Of a stretch of 64,000 nt of DNA, positions 8,554 to 18,964 are shown one piece after another (within the stretch, counting starts at the first letter, position 1; each line of letters begins with the position of its first letter). The DNA comes from Phytomonas francai (lineage: Eukaryota > Euglenozoa > Kinetoplastea > Trypanosomatida > Trypanosomatidae), in assembly GCA_001766655.1 (NCBI GenBank), contig MJCC01000012.1, forward strand, positions 408,123 to 472,122. Direction: 5' to 3'. The notes below the pieces were generated by a model. It was not told the origin of the DNA. It saw only the letters and a list, made by a program, of their open reading frames with translations, and did no database searches. Both the position numbers and the translations under genes were made by a program.

Positions 8554-10887
8554 ATGAAAACACACCCATCTTCATCTATTAATGGTGAGGGCCATCAGCT
8601 CCGCGTGGAGCTTTTCCCTCATGCTCAGGTGGTTGAGGAGATGGCCCACGTTCTGAATCCGGCAAGCTCTTTGGAAAGGTTACTTATGGCGCTTCCCAAA
8701 CTTGACCTGCACTTCCACCTAAATGGGAGCATCTCATCCGTCATTTTGGAGCATATGAGGCGCCTCAGCGCGGCTTCAATCAATGGAGTGAAATCCGAAG
8801 ACTCGATCGATGCTCATAGCGCTGCACCCAAGGATGACCCTTTGTCAGGGCTCAACTCCGCAACGAAATTGTCGAGCGCAGCACTTTCCGGGCAGAATTC
8901 TTCATCGGTTTTGAGCCCGTCTCCACTGATGGCTTGCGTTGGGCTCAAGGACAATGAGTCAAGCTGCATGAGCCCCAAGGTTCGAATGCTAACTTCTTTT
9001 GAGATGTTTGACGAAGTTTACAGGATCATGACCAACTTGATCTTCACACGACTTGCGGTGCAAGACATATTATGGCATGGCGCCGCTGAGAATGTATTGG
9101 TACTTGAGATACGTACGTCGCTGCGGGATAAATTGCGGTGGGGCATTTTTCAGCCGGATCCTGCCGAGGCGAGTCTCGAGAAGGCGACGAATCAGGAAGG
9201 CGAACCCAGTAAGGAGGATTACCTGTGGACGGTTATTAACACCGCTGAGCACGTACTACGAGGTGGGGTTGTCGACCTCCACACCGGCGCGTTTTGTGAA
9301 GCCTTCACGCAGTCCGACCTCCTCGACTACGCCACTTCACTCCGTGAGGACACGACGGACGGGCGCATGGCGCGGTGGTGGAGCTCCTTTGAGGCGCTTT
9401 ATGGCGGCCTACGCTACGCCCCGGTCCGTCCCTCGCCCCGTTCGGCGGCGATCGCGGCCTGCGAAGGTGGGGTGGCGGCGCCCCAGACCGTGCGCCTGCT
9501 CGATCACCTGCACGGGCACCTGTGCGGCCGGATGCACGTGCGCCTGCTCGTCTCCATGAACCGCGGGGCGCCGGCCGCGGGGTCCTGGCAGGCCCTCGAG
9601 CTCGCGGCCCGCATCCAGCGCGCGCAGCTTTGCCGCCTCCACGCGTGGCTGTCCGACGCGCCGGAGGGGGGGGAGGCGTGGGGCCCCCTCCCGGATGCGG
9701 CGGCCTGGGCCCGGGCCCTTCTCCCCCCCGAGGTCGCGCGGCGGCTGCGCACGACCTGCTGGGTCACCGGCCTGGACTTCTCGGGGAACTGCTATAAGGG
9801 GGCCTTCGAGGACTTCCGGCCCGCCCTGCTCGCCGCGCGGGGGCTTGGCCGGGGGAAGGGCGGGACCCCCGTCGAGGGGGCCCTGCGGCCGATCCTCGCG
9901 GTCACCCTTCACGGCGGCGAGAAGCCCGACCCGGTGGAGCTCGCCGCGATGGTGGACTACCACCCCGACCGCTGGGGGCACCTCGTCTTCACCGACCCGG
10001 ACTCCCTGCATCGCATTCTCCTGGCTGGCGACCCGATCGAGCTGTGCATCACTAGCAATATCCTATCCTCCGGCCACCTCGACGTCGGGCAGCACCATTT
10101 TGCCGGCCTGATGGCCCGGGCGCGGCGGCTTCATCGCGGAAGCGCGGACACGGTTGGCCTCGGTAAGGGAGCCACACTGGTGCAGGGGCTGCTCGACGCA
10201 CGGAGCTACGTGGCGGCCCAACACGACCGCCTGGATCGCCGTGGCCGCCGGTATCGCAGCCCGCATCGCGCGCGCCGGTCGCACGCCAGGGATGTTTCGC
10301 TCGAAGAGGGGTCAGCAAACGAGGAGGCTGGGACGGCAGTGTTGGCGACCATACCAAACATCTCCATCCACACCGACGACCGTGGCGTCTTCGATATCAC
10401 CCTCACCCACGAGCTTTGTACGATACTCGAGCATCCTGATGTACTCGGCGATCGCACGACGGCGGAACGGCGTGTGGTGGAAGCCATGTGGCGGTTGGAG
10501 CGCTTGGCTATCACCCATGTATTTGAACTCCCATGGCCCATTTTCCTCATCCTTGTCGCGGCGCGCATGGACGCTTTTCCGGATCCGAAAAGCGGGAGCA
10601 GCGAGGCCTTTTGGTGCAAAAGCGGTGACCCGCTCAAGGCGAACAGCGTGAAATGTGAAGAGTCGGTGTTATTGCGAGTCGTATCCCGAAAGCTCTCCGA
10701 GGTACAAAATTGGTCTGAACTCAAAGAAAATTGGAGCAAGTTTGAGGAGTACATTGTGCTTCAGCAAGAGTCCGAGAATGGGGGTGCAGGGAACCCCTTT
10801 GGCGAGCTTTGGAGCGGTGTGGAGTGGGTGTGGCTGACGCAGTGTTTTGACGATTTTTACACAACCGAAAATATCGTGTACAGCTAA
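8554..10887 (+). CDS. Adenosine deaminase-like metal-dependent deaminase
   Basis: The 777-aa protein has all motifs of the adenosine/AMP deaminase superfamily: DLHFHLNGS (H53, H55), TLHGGE (H453, E456), DRWGH (H476), a TSN motif in CITSNI, and SIHTDDRGVFDITLTHE (D608, D609). These correspond to the zinc ligands, catalytic Glu and His, and paired aspartates of adenosine deaminase. It is about twice the size of ordinary ADA because of long insertions: a Ser-rich block after the first motif (about residues 70-140), a GC-rich insert near residues 290-440, and a basic one near 525-585. Substrate is uncertain: adenosine, N6-modified AMP (ADAL-type) or AMP are all possible. No signal peptide or membrane segment is seen. 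Purine salvage is the plausible context. Confidence 0.85.
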   Translation: MKTHPSSSINGEGHQLRVELFPHAQVVEEMAHVLNPASSLERLLMALPKLDLHFHLNGSISSVILEHMRRLSAASINGVKSEDSIDAHSAAPKDDPLSGLNSATKLSSAALSGQNSSSVLSPSPLMACVGLKDNESSCMSPKVRMLTSFEMFDEVYRIMTNLIFTRLAVQDILWHGAAENVLVLEIRTSLRDKLRWGIFQPDPAEASLEKATNQEGEPSKEDYLWTVINTAEHVLRGGVVDLHTGAFCEAFTQSDLLDYATSLREDTTDGRMARWWSSFEALYGGLRYAPVRPSPRSAAIAACEGGVAAPQTVRLLDHLHGHLCGRMHVRLLVSMNRGAPAAGSWQALELAARIQRAQLCRLHAWLSDAPEGGEAWGPLPDAAAWARALLPPEVARRLRTTCWVTGLDFSGNCYKGAFEDFRPALLAARGLGRGKGGTPVEGALRPILAVTLHGGEKPDPVELAAMVDYHPDRWGHLVFTDPDSLHRILLAGDPIELCITSNILSSGHLDVGQHHFAGLMARARRLHRGSADTVGLGKGATLVQGLLDARSYVAAQHDRLDRRGRRYRSPHRARRSHARDVSLEEGSANEEAGTAVLATIPNISIHTDDRGVFDITLTHELCTILEHPDVLGDRTTAERRVVEAMWRLERLAITHVFELPWPIFLILVAARMDAFPDPKSGSSEAFWCKSGDPLKANSVKCEESVLLRVVSRKLSEVQNWSELKENWSKFEEYIVLQQESENGGAGNPFGELWSGVEWVWLTQCFDDFYTTENIVYS

Positions 10888-12210
10888 CGAGAATGGCGCG
10901 TACCGCACTTGTGAAAAATGAAAAGTGACAAACGGATTGCGTACGAACATTTTAGGATTGTGCTGCCCGACTTTGATGGCATTATATGATACCACACTGT
11001 GCGTGTGTGTGTGGGTGTGTGTGTGTGTCTATGTATCTGAACATTATTCATAGTACGGACATATCGGTTTTAGATAGTGTGCATAAGTGTATACCTTTTG
11101 ACTGATTTGCTTTCATTACTATTTAATTCTATTCGTTGTTTCTCGTTATTTATATATGAATAGATAATGATATGTAAAGGATCTCTAAACGGTTATTTCG
11201 GTAATAATAATATAATTAAGTTGATACATTTCTTAACTAAATCTTCCAACCTGTGGATTATGGTTGACCATAGAAAACATGGATCTTATTTTCTGATTGG
11301 TAAAAAAAAAAATATGCAGCTTACACCGTTATTATAACGGGTTATTACTAAATGTAACACAGAATAGTTGAAACAGTATACAATAAACTAGCTAACTAAA
11401 GAAGAAGGGCTGATAAAAAGTGGAAGAGAGTAACGGAAGTATAGGTTACAGAATAGTTAAGCATCCTTTTTTTTTTCTGTATTCCCTTTTTGATGGTATT
11501 TTATTCAGTGAGGTTCTGGATAGGGATGCATGGGATACCCGTGAACATGTAACACCGCACAAATATACTGAATGAACCAAGCCGTGAATATGTTCATGGT
11601 GAAAAGTTATTATTTGTTTTGATAAAATAAGTTACTTATTTAAACTTAAGCACTCATTGACGCCCTACCGGTCTGCACTCGATCGGGCGACGAGTCCAAG
11701 AATAAAATATTAAGGAAAAGTTAAAAGGAAGCGACAGAAGATGCTGCATGATGCAGTAATCTAAACAATAGATGAATGCTAAAGCATTTAGAGAGGTGCT
11801 CCTTTTTCCCTCTCATTATCCTAACTTTTTCCCGTTAAGTGTTGGCTAAACATTCCACCACTTTTTCCCAACTTCGGCTGTTATTTTGGCGTCGCTTGCA
11901 GTTGTCTCGAGCTAATCCCAAAGGAGTAGAGAAAATTTGTCATTTGGGATTCTGTTCATCGATAGAAAAGGAGACTTTTAGATTCACATTTATTTCAAAC
12001 GCATTTGTCAAGTTTCCATTTCAAACGTATATAGACATCCTGCACTTGTGTAAGGTGGCGCGTTGTGGTAGATATAAGCCTTACACCGTAGCGCCGTGTG
12101 AGGAGAGGATCCAAAGGAGAAGATAACATAAAATATATTTACCGCCTTCTTGTTCCCCGATCCCATATTATTTCTCCTAACACTTGAACGTGCAGACAAA
12201 CACGCAGGGG
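10888..12210 (+). other. Intergenic region with GT repeat
   Basis: About 1.3 kb of AT-rich DNA without a supported gene. A GT-rich microsatellite lies at about 10999-11030. A pyrimidine-rich stretch at about 11799-11834 followed by AG at 11838-11839 is a candidate trans-splice acceptor for the kinase gene. Confidence 0.5.
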
Positions 12211-15200
12211 ATGCCCTTAAGGAGGAAAAAAGCCTCGCTGCCATCCTGCGGAGAAGCGGGTAAAGTGGATTCGACAGCGAGGGCAAGAATTCCACTTCCA
12301 GGGAGAGCTCTAGAAACCCGACTCCCCAACTCGAGAACCACAACGCACGGGAAGAATAGTACTAGTACGGTTAGAAAAGACAGAACTTTAGCAAACGGGA
12401 TCAATACACCACTAAAGGCATTTGTTCCACAAAAGCGAAGACAAAGTAGGCACCAAACTCCATCTTTTTCATGTAAAAGGTCTAAAAAGGTTTGCTTGGA
12501 GGGCCAAACTGTGGGGGCACGACGGGTGGCAGAAAGTTCAGCCTTTCTGAAAGCACGCGCGACCCGCACACGAGCCGAGGAGCAGGATCCCTTAGAAACG
12601 GTAGGTCCTTCCTCTTCCTCCTCTTCCTCGTCTTCATCGTTTACGTGGAGTGATCACGGGGTCTTTTCGCGAACCCCGAGCGAGGACGGGACGCCGCGGC
12701 GGGAAATCAGCCCCACGCGCTTGACGACTGCTCGCCTGAACGGCAGCAGTGAGAGGCGTTGGCTTTCTCAACCGACTCCTCTGCAGGAGGAGATCGAAAA
12801 CCTACCGCCGCCGTGGCCAGAGATGCAAAAAGGGGGGGGTTTCAAGGAATTTGAGGAGGCAACTGGAGGGGAGGTCGAGCTCTTCGTGGATGGCGATACC
12901 CTCGTCCAGAATGGCGAAAACACGCGCGGTACGACGATGTTTCGCGCTGCGCAAGAGGATGCGGGGGCGCCAAGCGAGCCCGCCGCGCGTGAAGCGGTGC
13001 GGGTGCTGAACTACAAGGACGATTTTCATACCCCTTTGGGTGGTAGATTGGGGGGCTGCGCTCATGAAAACGGTTCGAATGCAATTCAAAGGCCGCTCGG
13101 CGGGGATAATGGGTATGCGAGTGCCTCAAACGTCTTGACGTCAACGCCGTTGACGCTCACCATGCGGCTTTCTTGCAGTCTGCTCGACAACGGCTGCCGG
13201 GATGCGCGGTCGGCCTCATTGGACGGAAATTATGGCGGCAAGCGTCAGGCGGATGACGGAAACGAGGAAAGGTTGAATGGGGGCGGGTATGGTGGTAGAA
13301 GTAGTAGTGAGCTGAATTGCTCCACGAGACCTGCTGTTGGGATCGGGGGAGGCGGGGCCGCCGCGGCCTCGTCGACGCCGCCGCTTTCCGGCGTGCAGCG
13401 AATTCTCGTGAGCCCGGAGAGGGTTCCCAACCCCGGAGGAGGGGGGCGGGTTTCCACGCAGCTTATTACGAAAGCCGCGGCAACGCGGCCGACGATGTCG
13501 CCTGAAACGTTATGGATTCGCCTTGACGACGACGACGACGACGACGACACCAACGATAAGGAAACCGAGGCCGTCCCGTCGAATCCGACGCTACGCTTCA
13601 CGCGGATGGAGCCGGCGAGGGTGGGAAGGAGCACCTCGCCCCCCCACCCCAGTACGAAAGCCCCGCGGCGGGAGGTAAGTGAGGGGAGGGATTTGAGCGG
13701 CGTGAAATGCTCCGCGCCCAACGGTACGCTGGAGAGTGAGCCGATTAGTCAGGTGCTCTCGCCGACCTTTCGACCGCGCCGGAGAGGCTTCCGGCCGACG
13801 TCGACCAGCTCCTTTATCCACCTCGACGACAACGACGACGACGACGACGACGAGGAAAAGGGGGGGGAGGATGCGCAGGGGGGGCGTGGGGTGAGGCCGG
13901 ACGGGGAGGCCGAGGCGCGAGCGAGCGCTGCGGGGCCTCGTGCGCGGGATGGGGGGCCCGCGGGGCAGGGGAGCCCGGCCCGCCCCCCCGCGCGGGGTGG
14001 GTTCTACCCCCACATCCTCGACGACGACGACCCCGACGAAGTGCAGGACGGCGGCGTTGGGGACGGGCGCGGCGCGGGGCCGGGCTCCGGGGCTCGGTCG
14101 CCCCCCCCGGAGGCGTCCCCCCCGGCGAGCCCCTTGCGGAGCGTCCGCGATTTCCTCTTCCCCGCGTCCGGCGCGGTCTTTCCGTCGGCGGGGGTGGGGA
14201 GGGGGGGAGGGCGTGGGCGGGGCGGGGAAAGCCGCCCGGTGGACGCGCTCCGCGGGCTCTTCCCGGCGCGCGCGACGCGGGCGGCCTTCCGCGCGGCGGC
14301 CGCGGGGGTGCTGCCGGCGGCGCACTTCCTCTCGCCGGACGACTTCTGGCCCGCCTTCGCCACCGCGGAGTTCCTCGGGGAGGGGAGTTTTGGCCTCGTC
14401 TGGCGCTGCCGGACGGTCGACGGCGACGCCGTCGCCGTGAAGTCGTGCCCGGTCAGCCTCGCGACGCGCGCCGGCGTCGAGGACGGCCTGACGACGCTGC
14501 GCGAGGTCGCGACGATGCGGCTGCTCGCGGCGGCCGGCGCGCCGTACGTCCTCCCCCTCCACAGCGCCTTCCTCGTCGGGGGCGCGCGCGGGCTGCCNNN
14601 NNNNNNNNNNNNNNNNNNNNNNNNNNNNNNNNNNNNNNNNNNNNNNNNNNNNNNNNNNNNNNNNNNNNNNNNNNNNNNNNNNNNNNNNNNNNNNNNNCGA
14701 GCTCCGCGCGCGGCGGGCGCGCGAGGACGCCGGGGCGGCCGCGCTCCGCGCGCGGATGGCCGCCGTTGCCCTCCCGCGCTTCCTCTCGATCACGGAGGAG
14801 GACGTGCTCGGCGCCGACGTCACCGTCTTCCTCGTGACCGAGCTCTGCGATGGCGACCTCGAGGCCATCCCGCGCGCGGAGGCCGTCGCCGCGGGCGCCG
14901 CGTACTGCGTGAGCGCCGCCCTCGCCGCGATGCACCGCATCGGCCTCCTGCACCTCGACCTCAAGCCGAGCAATATCCTCTTCGCCTACGAGCCCCGGCC
15001 CCCGCCCGCCCCGCCGGCCGTCAAATTCTACCTCTCGGACTTCGGGAACTGCCGGATCGTCGGCCCGAACCCGCGGGACACCGTCGCGGACGCCTACGGC
15101 ACCTTCGAGTACATGGACCTCCCCGCCTTAAAAGACGCCGTCTGCGGCCGCCCGACGGACCTCTTCAGCCTCGGCTCCTCTCTCTACGAGATCGTCTTCG

Positions 15201-15589
15201 GACGGAGGGTCTACGCGAAGTGCGCGAACCCGAAGTGCCTGCGCGACGCGCACACCCGCGCCTGCTTCGTCGCGGCGGCAAAACAGCCCATTTTGCTCCC
15301 GATTGGGGGGGACTCGGCCGAGGGCGAGGGCGAGGGCGAGGGGGCCGGCGGCATTCCAATCACGACGGTGCTCAAGAATAAACATTTGCCCTTGACCGCC
15401 CTGCATCGGCTCATCGCCGCGTTGCTTAACCAGAGCACGGAGGAGCGAATCACCGCGGCCGAGTGCCACGAGTTCGTCGTCAAGGCTTTCCACTTTACTC
15501 AGACCAACGGCAGCGAAGAAGAAGAAGGGAAAAAAAAAGGGGGCGGGGGGGTAAAGAGATCTGCCGAAACCGTGCAAATTCGCGACTAG
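12211..15589 (+). CDS. Wee1-like protein kinase, interrupted by a 100-N gap
   Basis: The first ATG is 12211; the frame upstream uses only TTG. The N-terminal about 700 residues are low-complexity, with Ser runs and three acidic motifs of the type LDD(D)n near 13510-13548, 13810-13855 and 14005-14045. The kinase domain begins with the glycine loop GEGSFG (about residue 723) and the ATP-binding Lys in VAVKSC (K744). After the gap the domain continues in another frame: HLDLKPSNIL (catalytic Asp at 14957), SDFGNC (Asp at 15038), then GTFEYMDLP in place of the usual APE. HLDxKPSNI rather than HRDLKPxN is typical of Wee1/Myt1-like kinases, which phosphorylate CDK tyrosines; that specificity is inferred. 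The frame change is explained by the placeholder gap, not by a mutation. The tail ends in a K/G-rich stretch. Confidence 0.75.
14598..14697. other. Assembly gap of exactly 100 N
   Basis: One hundred consecutive N interrupt the kinase domain between the N-lobe (after VLPLHSAFLVGG) and the alpha-C/hinge side of the C-lobe. The flanks are extremely GC-rich, a likely cause of the gap. A round 100 usually means unknown length, so the frame relation across it carries no information. Confidence 0.95.
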
Positions 15590-16731
15590 GACCGCCATAT
15601 AAAAGAGGCTTCCAAGAAAGAGAAGATAATGAAGATTTTCGTTTTGTTGTGCTTTCTTTTTTTTTTATGTGTGTGTGTGCGTGTGCGTGTTGATGGGGGA
15701 TGCGAAGGGAGAGGACAGGGGATTCTTTTTACTTCTGATTCTTGAGACGCCTACGTGCAGAATGCTTTCTTTTGCTGTTACTCATCCTGCGTAGAAAGCC
15801 CTATATCTGTGTATTTTCTTATTCATCCTGAAATCAAGGAAACGGGTTAATCCTTTTTTCTTCGGTTTTTTTTTTTTTTGGGGGGGGGGGGGGAGTATTG
15901 AGATTTTGATTATGTGCCCATTTAATTAACAAAAGCCTTATTTATTATGTACCCACCCTTCTACCTGTCTCCCTCCCCTCCCTTTTCCCCGCCTCCCAGT
16001 GCGGACTTAGTGCTCTACTAAATGCGGATACGTTTTTGATGCAATGAATTGAGTCCATTTTTTTTCTTAATTAGTAGACCTTGGTGCTTTCTTAAGACTC
16101 AAGGAAAGTTCGTCAAAACGAATATTGCTTCAAACACTGCAATTGGTATCCGCTTTTCTGTCTAATCACTTTCTTCATTAAGGTGTGGAGAGGAGGCAAT
16201 ACATTGTCGACCTTTACAGTGGTCCCACAAATTTATTGAAAATCCTTAAATCTTGCTTTTACATCCTTATTTCCAGAAGAAGTAAAAGACTTAGAGCGAA
16301 TAACAGGTATTAAGAGAGCCAAAGGCACTTTCTTGACCGAGTTCGTCTTTTCCTGCACTAAATCCGTGCGCAATACGGTATTTGCCTCGTTATCTCTGCG
16401 TATTTTCCTTATGTCTTTCCCTTAAATGCATATAAATGTTGCAATCTCTTTTTTCATTATTTCGTATCCTCTTTTATCAGTGAATATATAATTATATATA
16501 TAAATAAATATATATAAATATATATTAACACATGTTGAAATCCCCCTTTCGTTGAAAATCGATATTAGCAGGCTAAGTTCATCCTTTCTTTCCTCCTCGG
16601 AAGAGAGCGGAGGTATTTTACAGACAATAAGCATCTCCTCTCTCCCCCCACCCCTCTCCCGGGGAAAAAAAAAGGAAAAAAAGGACCAGATAATAGGGTG
16701 AACAAAAAGAACACACAAACAAGAGCGAAAC
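15590..16731 (+). other. Intergenic region with T14G14 tract and AT repeat
   Basis: No gene was seen. A run of 14 T at 15866-15879 abuts 14 G at 15880-15893. A TA-rich repeat spans about 16487-16525. Pyrimidine-rich stretches at 16579-16600 and 16632-16660 precede the next gene and could direct trans-splicing. Confidence 0.5.
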
Positions 16732-18192
16732 ATGCGTCGGCTGATCGAGTCCGGCCTTGTGCGCGACCTCTTGCCAGGCTTCGCAGCCCCGATGGCCCTC
16801 CTCTCCCGGTGTGGTTTTTACCAGCGCACCTGCCCCGCCCTAAACGCGGGTAAGTCGACCGCGACAGGCGAGGATTCTTCATCCGCCTCATCATTTTCGT
16901 CTTCTTCGTCTTCTTCTGGGCAAGGGGGCCCTCGCTTTTCGCCGCACGGCTCCTCTCTGGCGAGTCTGCACCCTCCGGCGCGGCCGTCGATGACGACCCC
17001 GGCGGCGACCCCCGGCGGCGTCGACTACAGCCAAAAACTCCGAAAGGCCGCCGACGACGCGCGCCGTCGGCAGCGCGAGCACCCGCGCGCCTCCGACGCC
17101 CAGCGAGGCGGCCAGGAGCCCGCCCTCGCGGACCATTTAAAACCCGAAAGCGAGCGCTGGTGGCCGCCGGAAAATCAAAACTGGTCCGGCGGCATGTTCG
17201 GCTCGCCCTACGACAAGAACAAGAAGCGGCTGGATGGGATGTACGTGCCGGAGTTGAAGGAGGTGATGCGCCCGGATAGGCCGGAGGAGATCAGCTACGG
17301 AGGGGATAACTTCTTCATTAACTCGGACTGGCATATGGCGGACGAGGCCCTTGACAACACGCGCCGCTTTGTGCCACCGCCAAGCTTCGACCCTGCCATC
17401 GACGCGATCGATGAGGAGGGCTTTATGGATCAAAAAGTCATGCTCGAAATTCAAAAGGCCGTGGAGGAGGATAAACGACTCCTCGAGGCGTTTGGGAACC
17501 CGATACTCGTCGAGGATCAGGTCGACTACCTCCTCGCTCCACAGCGGGAGGGGCAGGAAGATGTTCAGCAGCGGCAGGAGTTTAACGGGTTTGCGCACTG
17601 GGGCCTCCTCCACGGGGCGCACATGATTCTGGAGGAAAACCACGATATCAAGAGGGCGCACGAGTTTGTGAACCGCTATATGCGTGATATCGACCTCTTT
17701 CAGAAGTGGCTCGAGCACCCAAAGGTGCGCGCGCACATCCAGAAGAAATTCGGAATCGACATGCATGCGAAGTTTGACAAGCTCATGGGGCTCACCATGG
17801 CGATGTACACCCGCTCCAAGATCCAGGTCTACGAAGATGACCCGGCCGGCGCCCTGAAGTCCCTCACCGCCTGCATGAGCTTTATCTCGGGAGGTGCAGA
17901 TATGCGCAAGGAGGGGCACCGAAAGGCCTTGGGGGCGGTGCTCGTCGCGCGCGGGATGGTATACTGCAAGCTGAAGTCCTTTGAGCGCGCCGATGACGAT
18001 CTCACACGGGCATTGGCGTATGTGAAAGCGGATCGTTCGCCGACGCTTTTTCAGCTCCGTGCGGAGGCCCGCGAGGCGTTGGGCCGCATCGACGAGGCCC
18101 GCGCCGACGAGGAGAAGGCGGCAGAGATATGGGAAAAGTCCGAGGTCATCACGCCTGGTATGGGGGGAAAGCCACATAAATTTGTTGTTTAG
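16732..18192 (+). CDS. Probable mitochondrial protein with C-terminal TPR-like helices
   Basis: The 486-aa protein begins with a positively charged amphipathic stretch (MRRLIESGLVRDLLPGF) typical of a mitochondrial presequence, followed by a Ser-rich disordered region to about residue 75. The middle contains an aromatic-rich segment (ERWWPPENQNWSGGMFGSPYDKNKKRLDGMY) and several helices. The last about 140 residues look like tetratricopeptide-type helix pairs: MYTRSKIQVYEDDPAGALKSL, then KALGAVLVARGMVYCKLKSFERADDDLTRAL and PTLFQLRAEAREALGRIDEA. TPR proteins act as scaffolds. I do not recognise a specific kinetoplastid orthologue; a mitoribosome or complex-assembly role is only a guess. It starts at the first ATG after the pyrimidine-rich leader. 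Composition becomes GC-rich around residues 80-140. Confidence 0.75.
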   Translation: MRRLIESGLVRDLLPGFAAPMALLSRCGFYQRTCPALNAGKSTATGEDSSSASSFSSSSSSSGQGGPRFSPHGSSLASLHPPARPSMTTPAATPGGVDYSQKLRKAADDARRRQREHPRASDAQRGGQEPALADHLKPESERWWPPENQNWSGGMFGSPYDKNKKRLDGMYVPELKEVMRPDRPEEISYGGDNFFINSDWHMADEALDNTRRFVPPPSFDPAIDAIDEEGFMDQKVMLEIQKAVEEDKRLLEAFGNPILVEDQVDYLLAPQREGQEDVQQRQEFNGFAHWGLLHGAHMILEENHDIKRAHEFVNRYMRDIDLFQKWLEHPKVRAHIQKKFGIDMHAKFDKLMGLTMAMYTRSKIQVYEDDPAGALKSLTACMSFISGGADMRKEGHRKALGAVLVARGMVYCKLKSFERADDDLTRALAYVKADRSPTLFQLRAEAREALGRIDEARADEEKAAEIWEKSEVITPGMGGKPHKFVV

Positions 18193-18928
18193 TTCGTGTT
18201 GTTCCGTTGTTGTTGCTTTGTATCGTAGCAGAGGGGTATACTAGTGAAGAAAAGATAGTCTGGATGTGAGTCCATGGCATGGCAAACGCTTTAGCACCTT
18301 TTAGTCATCTTTATATGAAAAAGCGATATCCTTCCTTGTTACAGGGAGAATATGTCGGATGTTTTTGGTCATCGACACAAAGTGTTCTGCGTTCCCCATC
18401 CTTACTGCGCATTATTTCCACTTTTCTTTCTATCCCCATATGTGACCGCTGTTTCCTCAATAGCAGCGTAACTTAAACGAAAGGGGAAGAAGTAGATTTT
18501 TTATTTAATTTTTTTTGTTGATTTTTTTTTTGTTGGCTGTGATCTTCCCCCTAGTAATAGTACTACAATAATTAAGTTAAGAGAAACACTAGGATACTGA
18601 GAAAATAAAGGGGAGGGGTGACACGCACGATAAACGCGTTCGAGTGCAAAAAAAGGCTACGCTTTGTATCCATTTACACATATTCTGGGATTACGTCCTC
18701 GATCGATCGAGTTTCCAAGTTTCTGTGCGTGCATGTGTGTTTCCGAAAAGAGGAAAACCTATTCTACAAGCGGAAATTCCATCTACATCACACGACCAGA
18801 AAAGGTGGGTTCCGAAACCAACATCAAGCGGTCACGCCTGGCCACTCCCGTACGCCATCTTTTTTTCGTTTTTGCTTAAGCAAACAAAACTACAAAAAAA
18901 ACCCACAATATATATCTATCTATATATA

Positions 18929-18959
<31 letters not shown>

Positions 18960-18964
18960 AGAAT
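18193..18964 (+). other. Intergenic region with TA repeats
   Basis: AT-rich spacer. A TA/TAGA-type repeat at about 18908-18960 runs directly up to the start of the next gene. No gene was recognised. Confidence 0.5.
18857..18880 (+). promoter_or_regulatory. Predicted spliced-leader acceptor for the ATPase gene
   Basis: A T-rich tract ends in TTAAG at 18880. The next ATG in any frame is the gene start at 18965, which supports that start. Inferred. Confidence 0.45.

Noticed and set aside
14698..15381. Arg/Pro-rich continuation of the pre-gap frame of the kinase
   Set aside because: After the gap the kinase motifs (HLDLKPSNIL, SDFGNC) lie in a different frame; the Arg-rich frame is an artefact of the arbitrary gap length.
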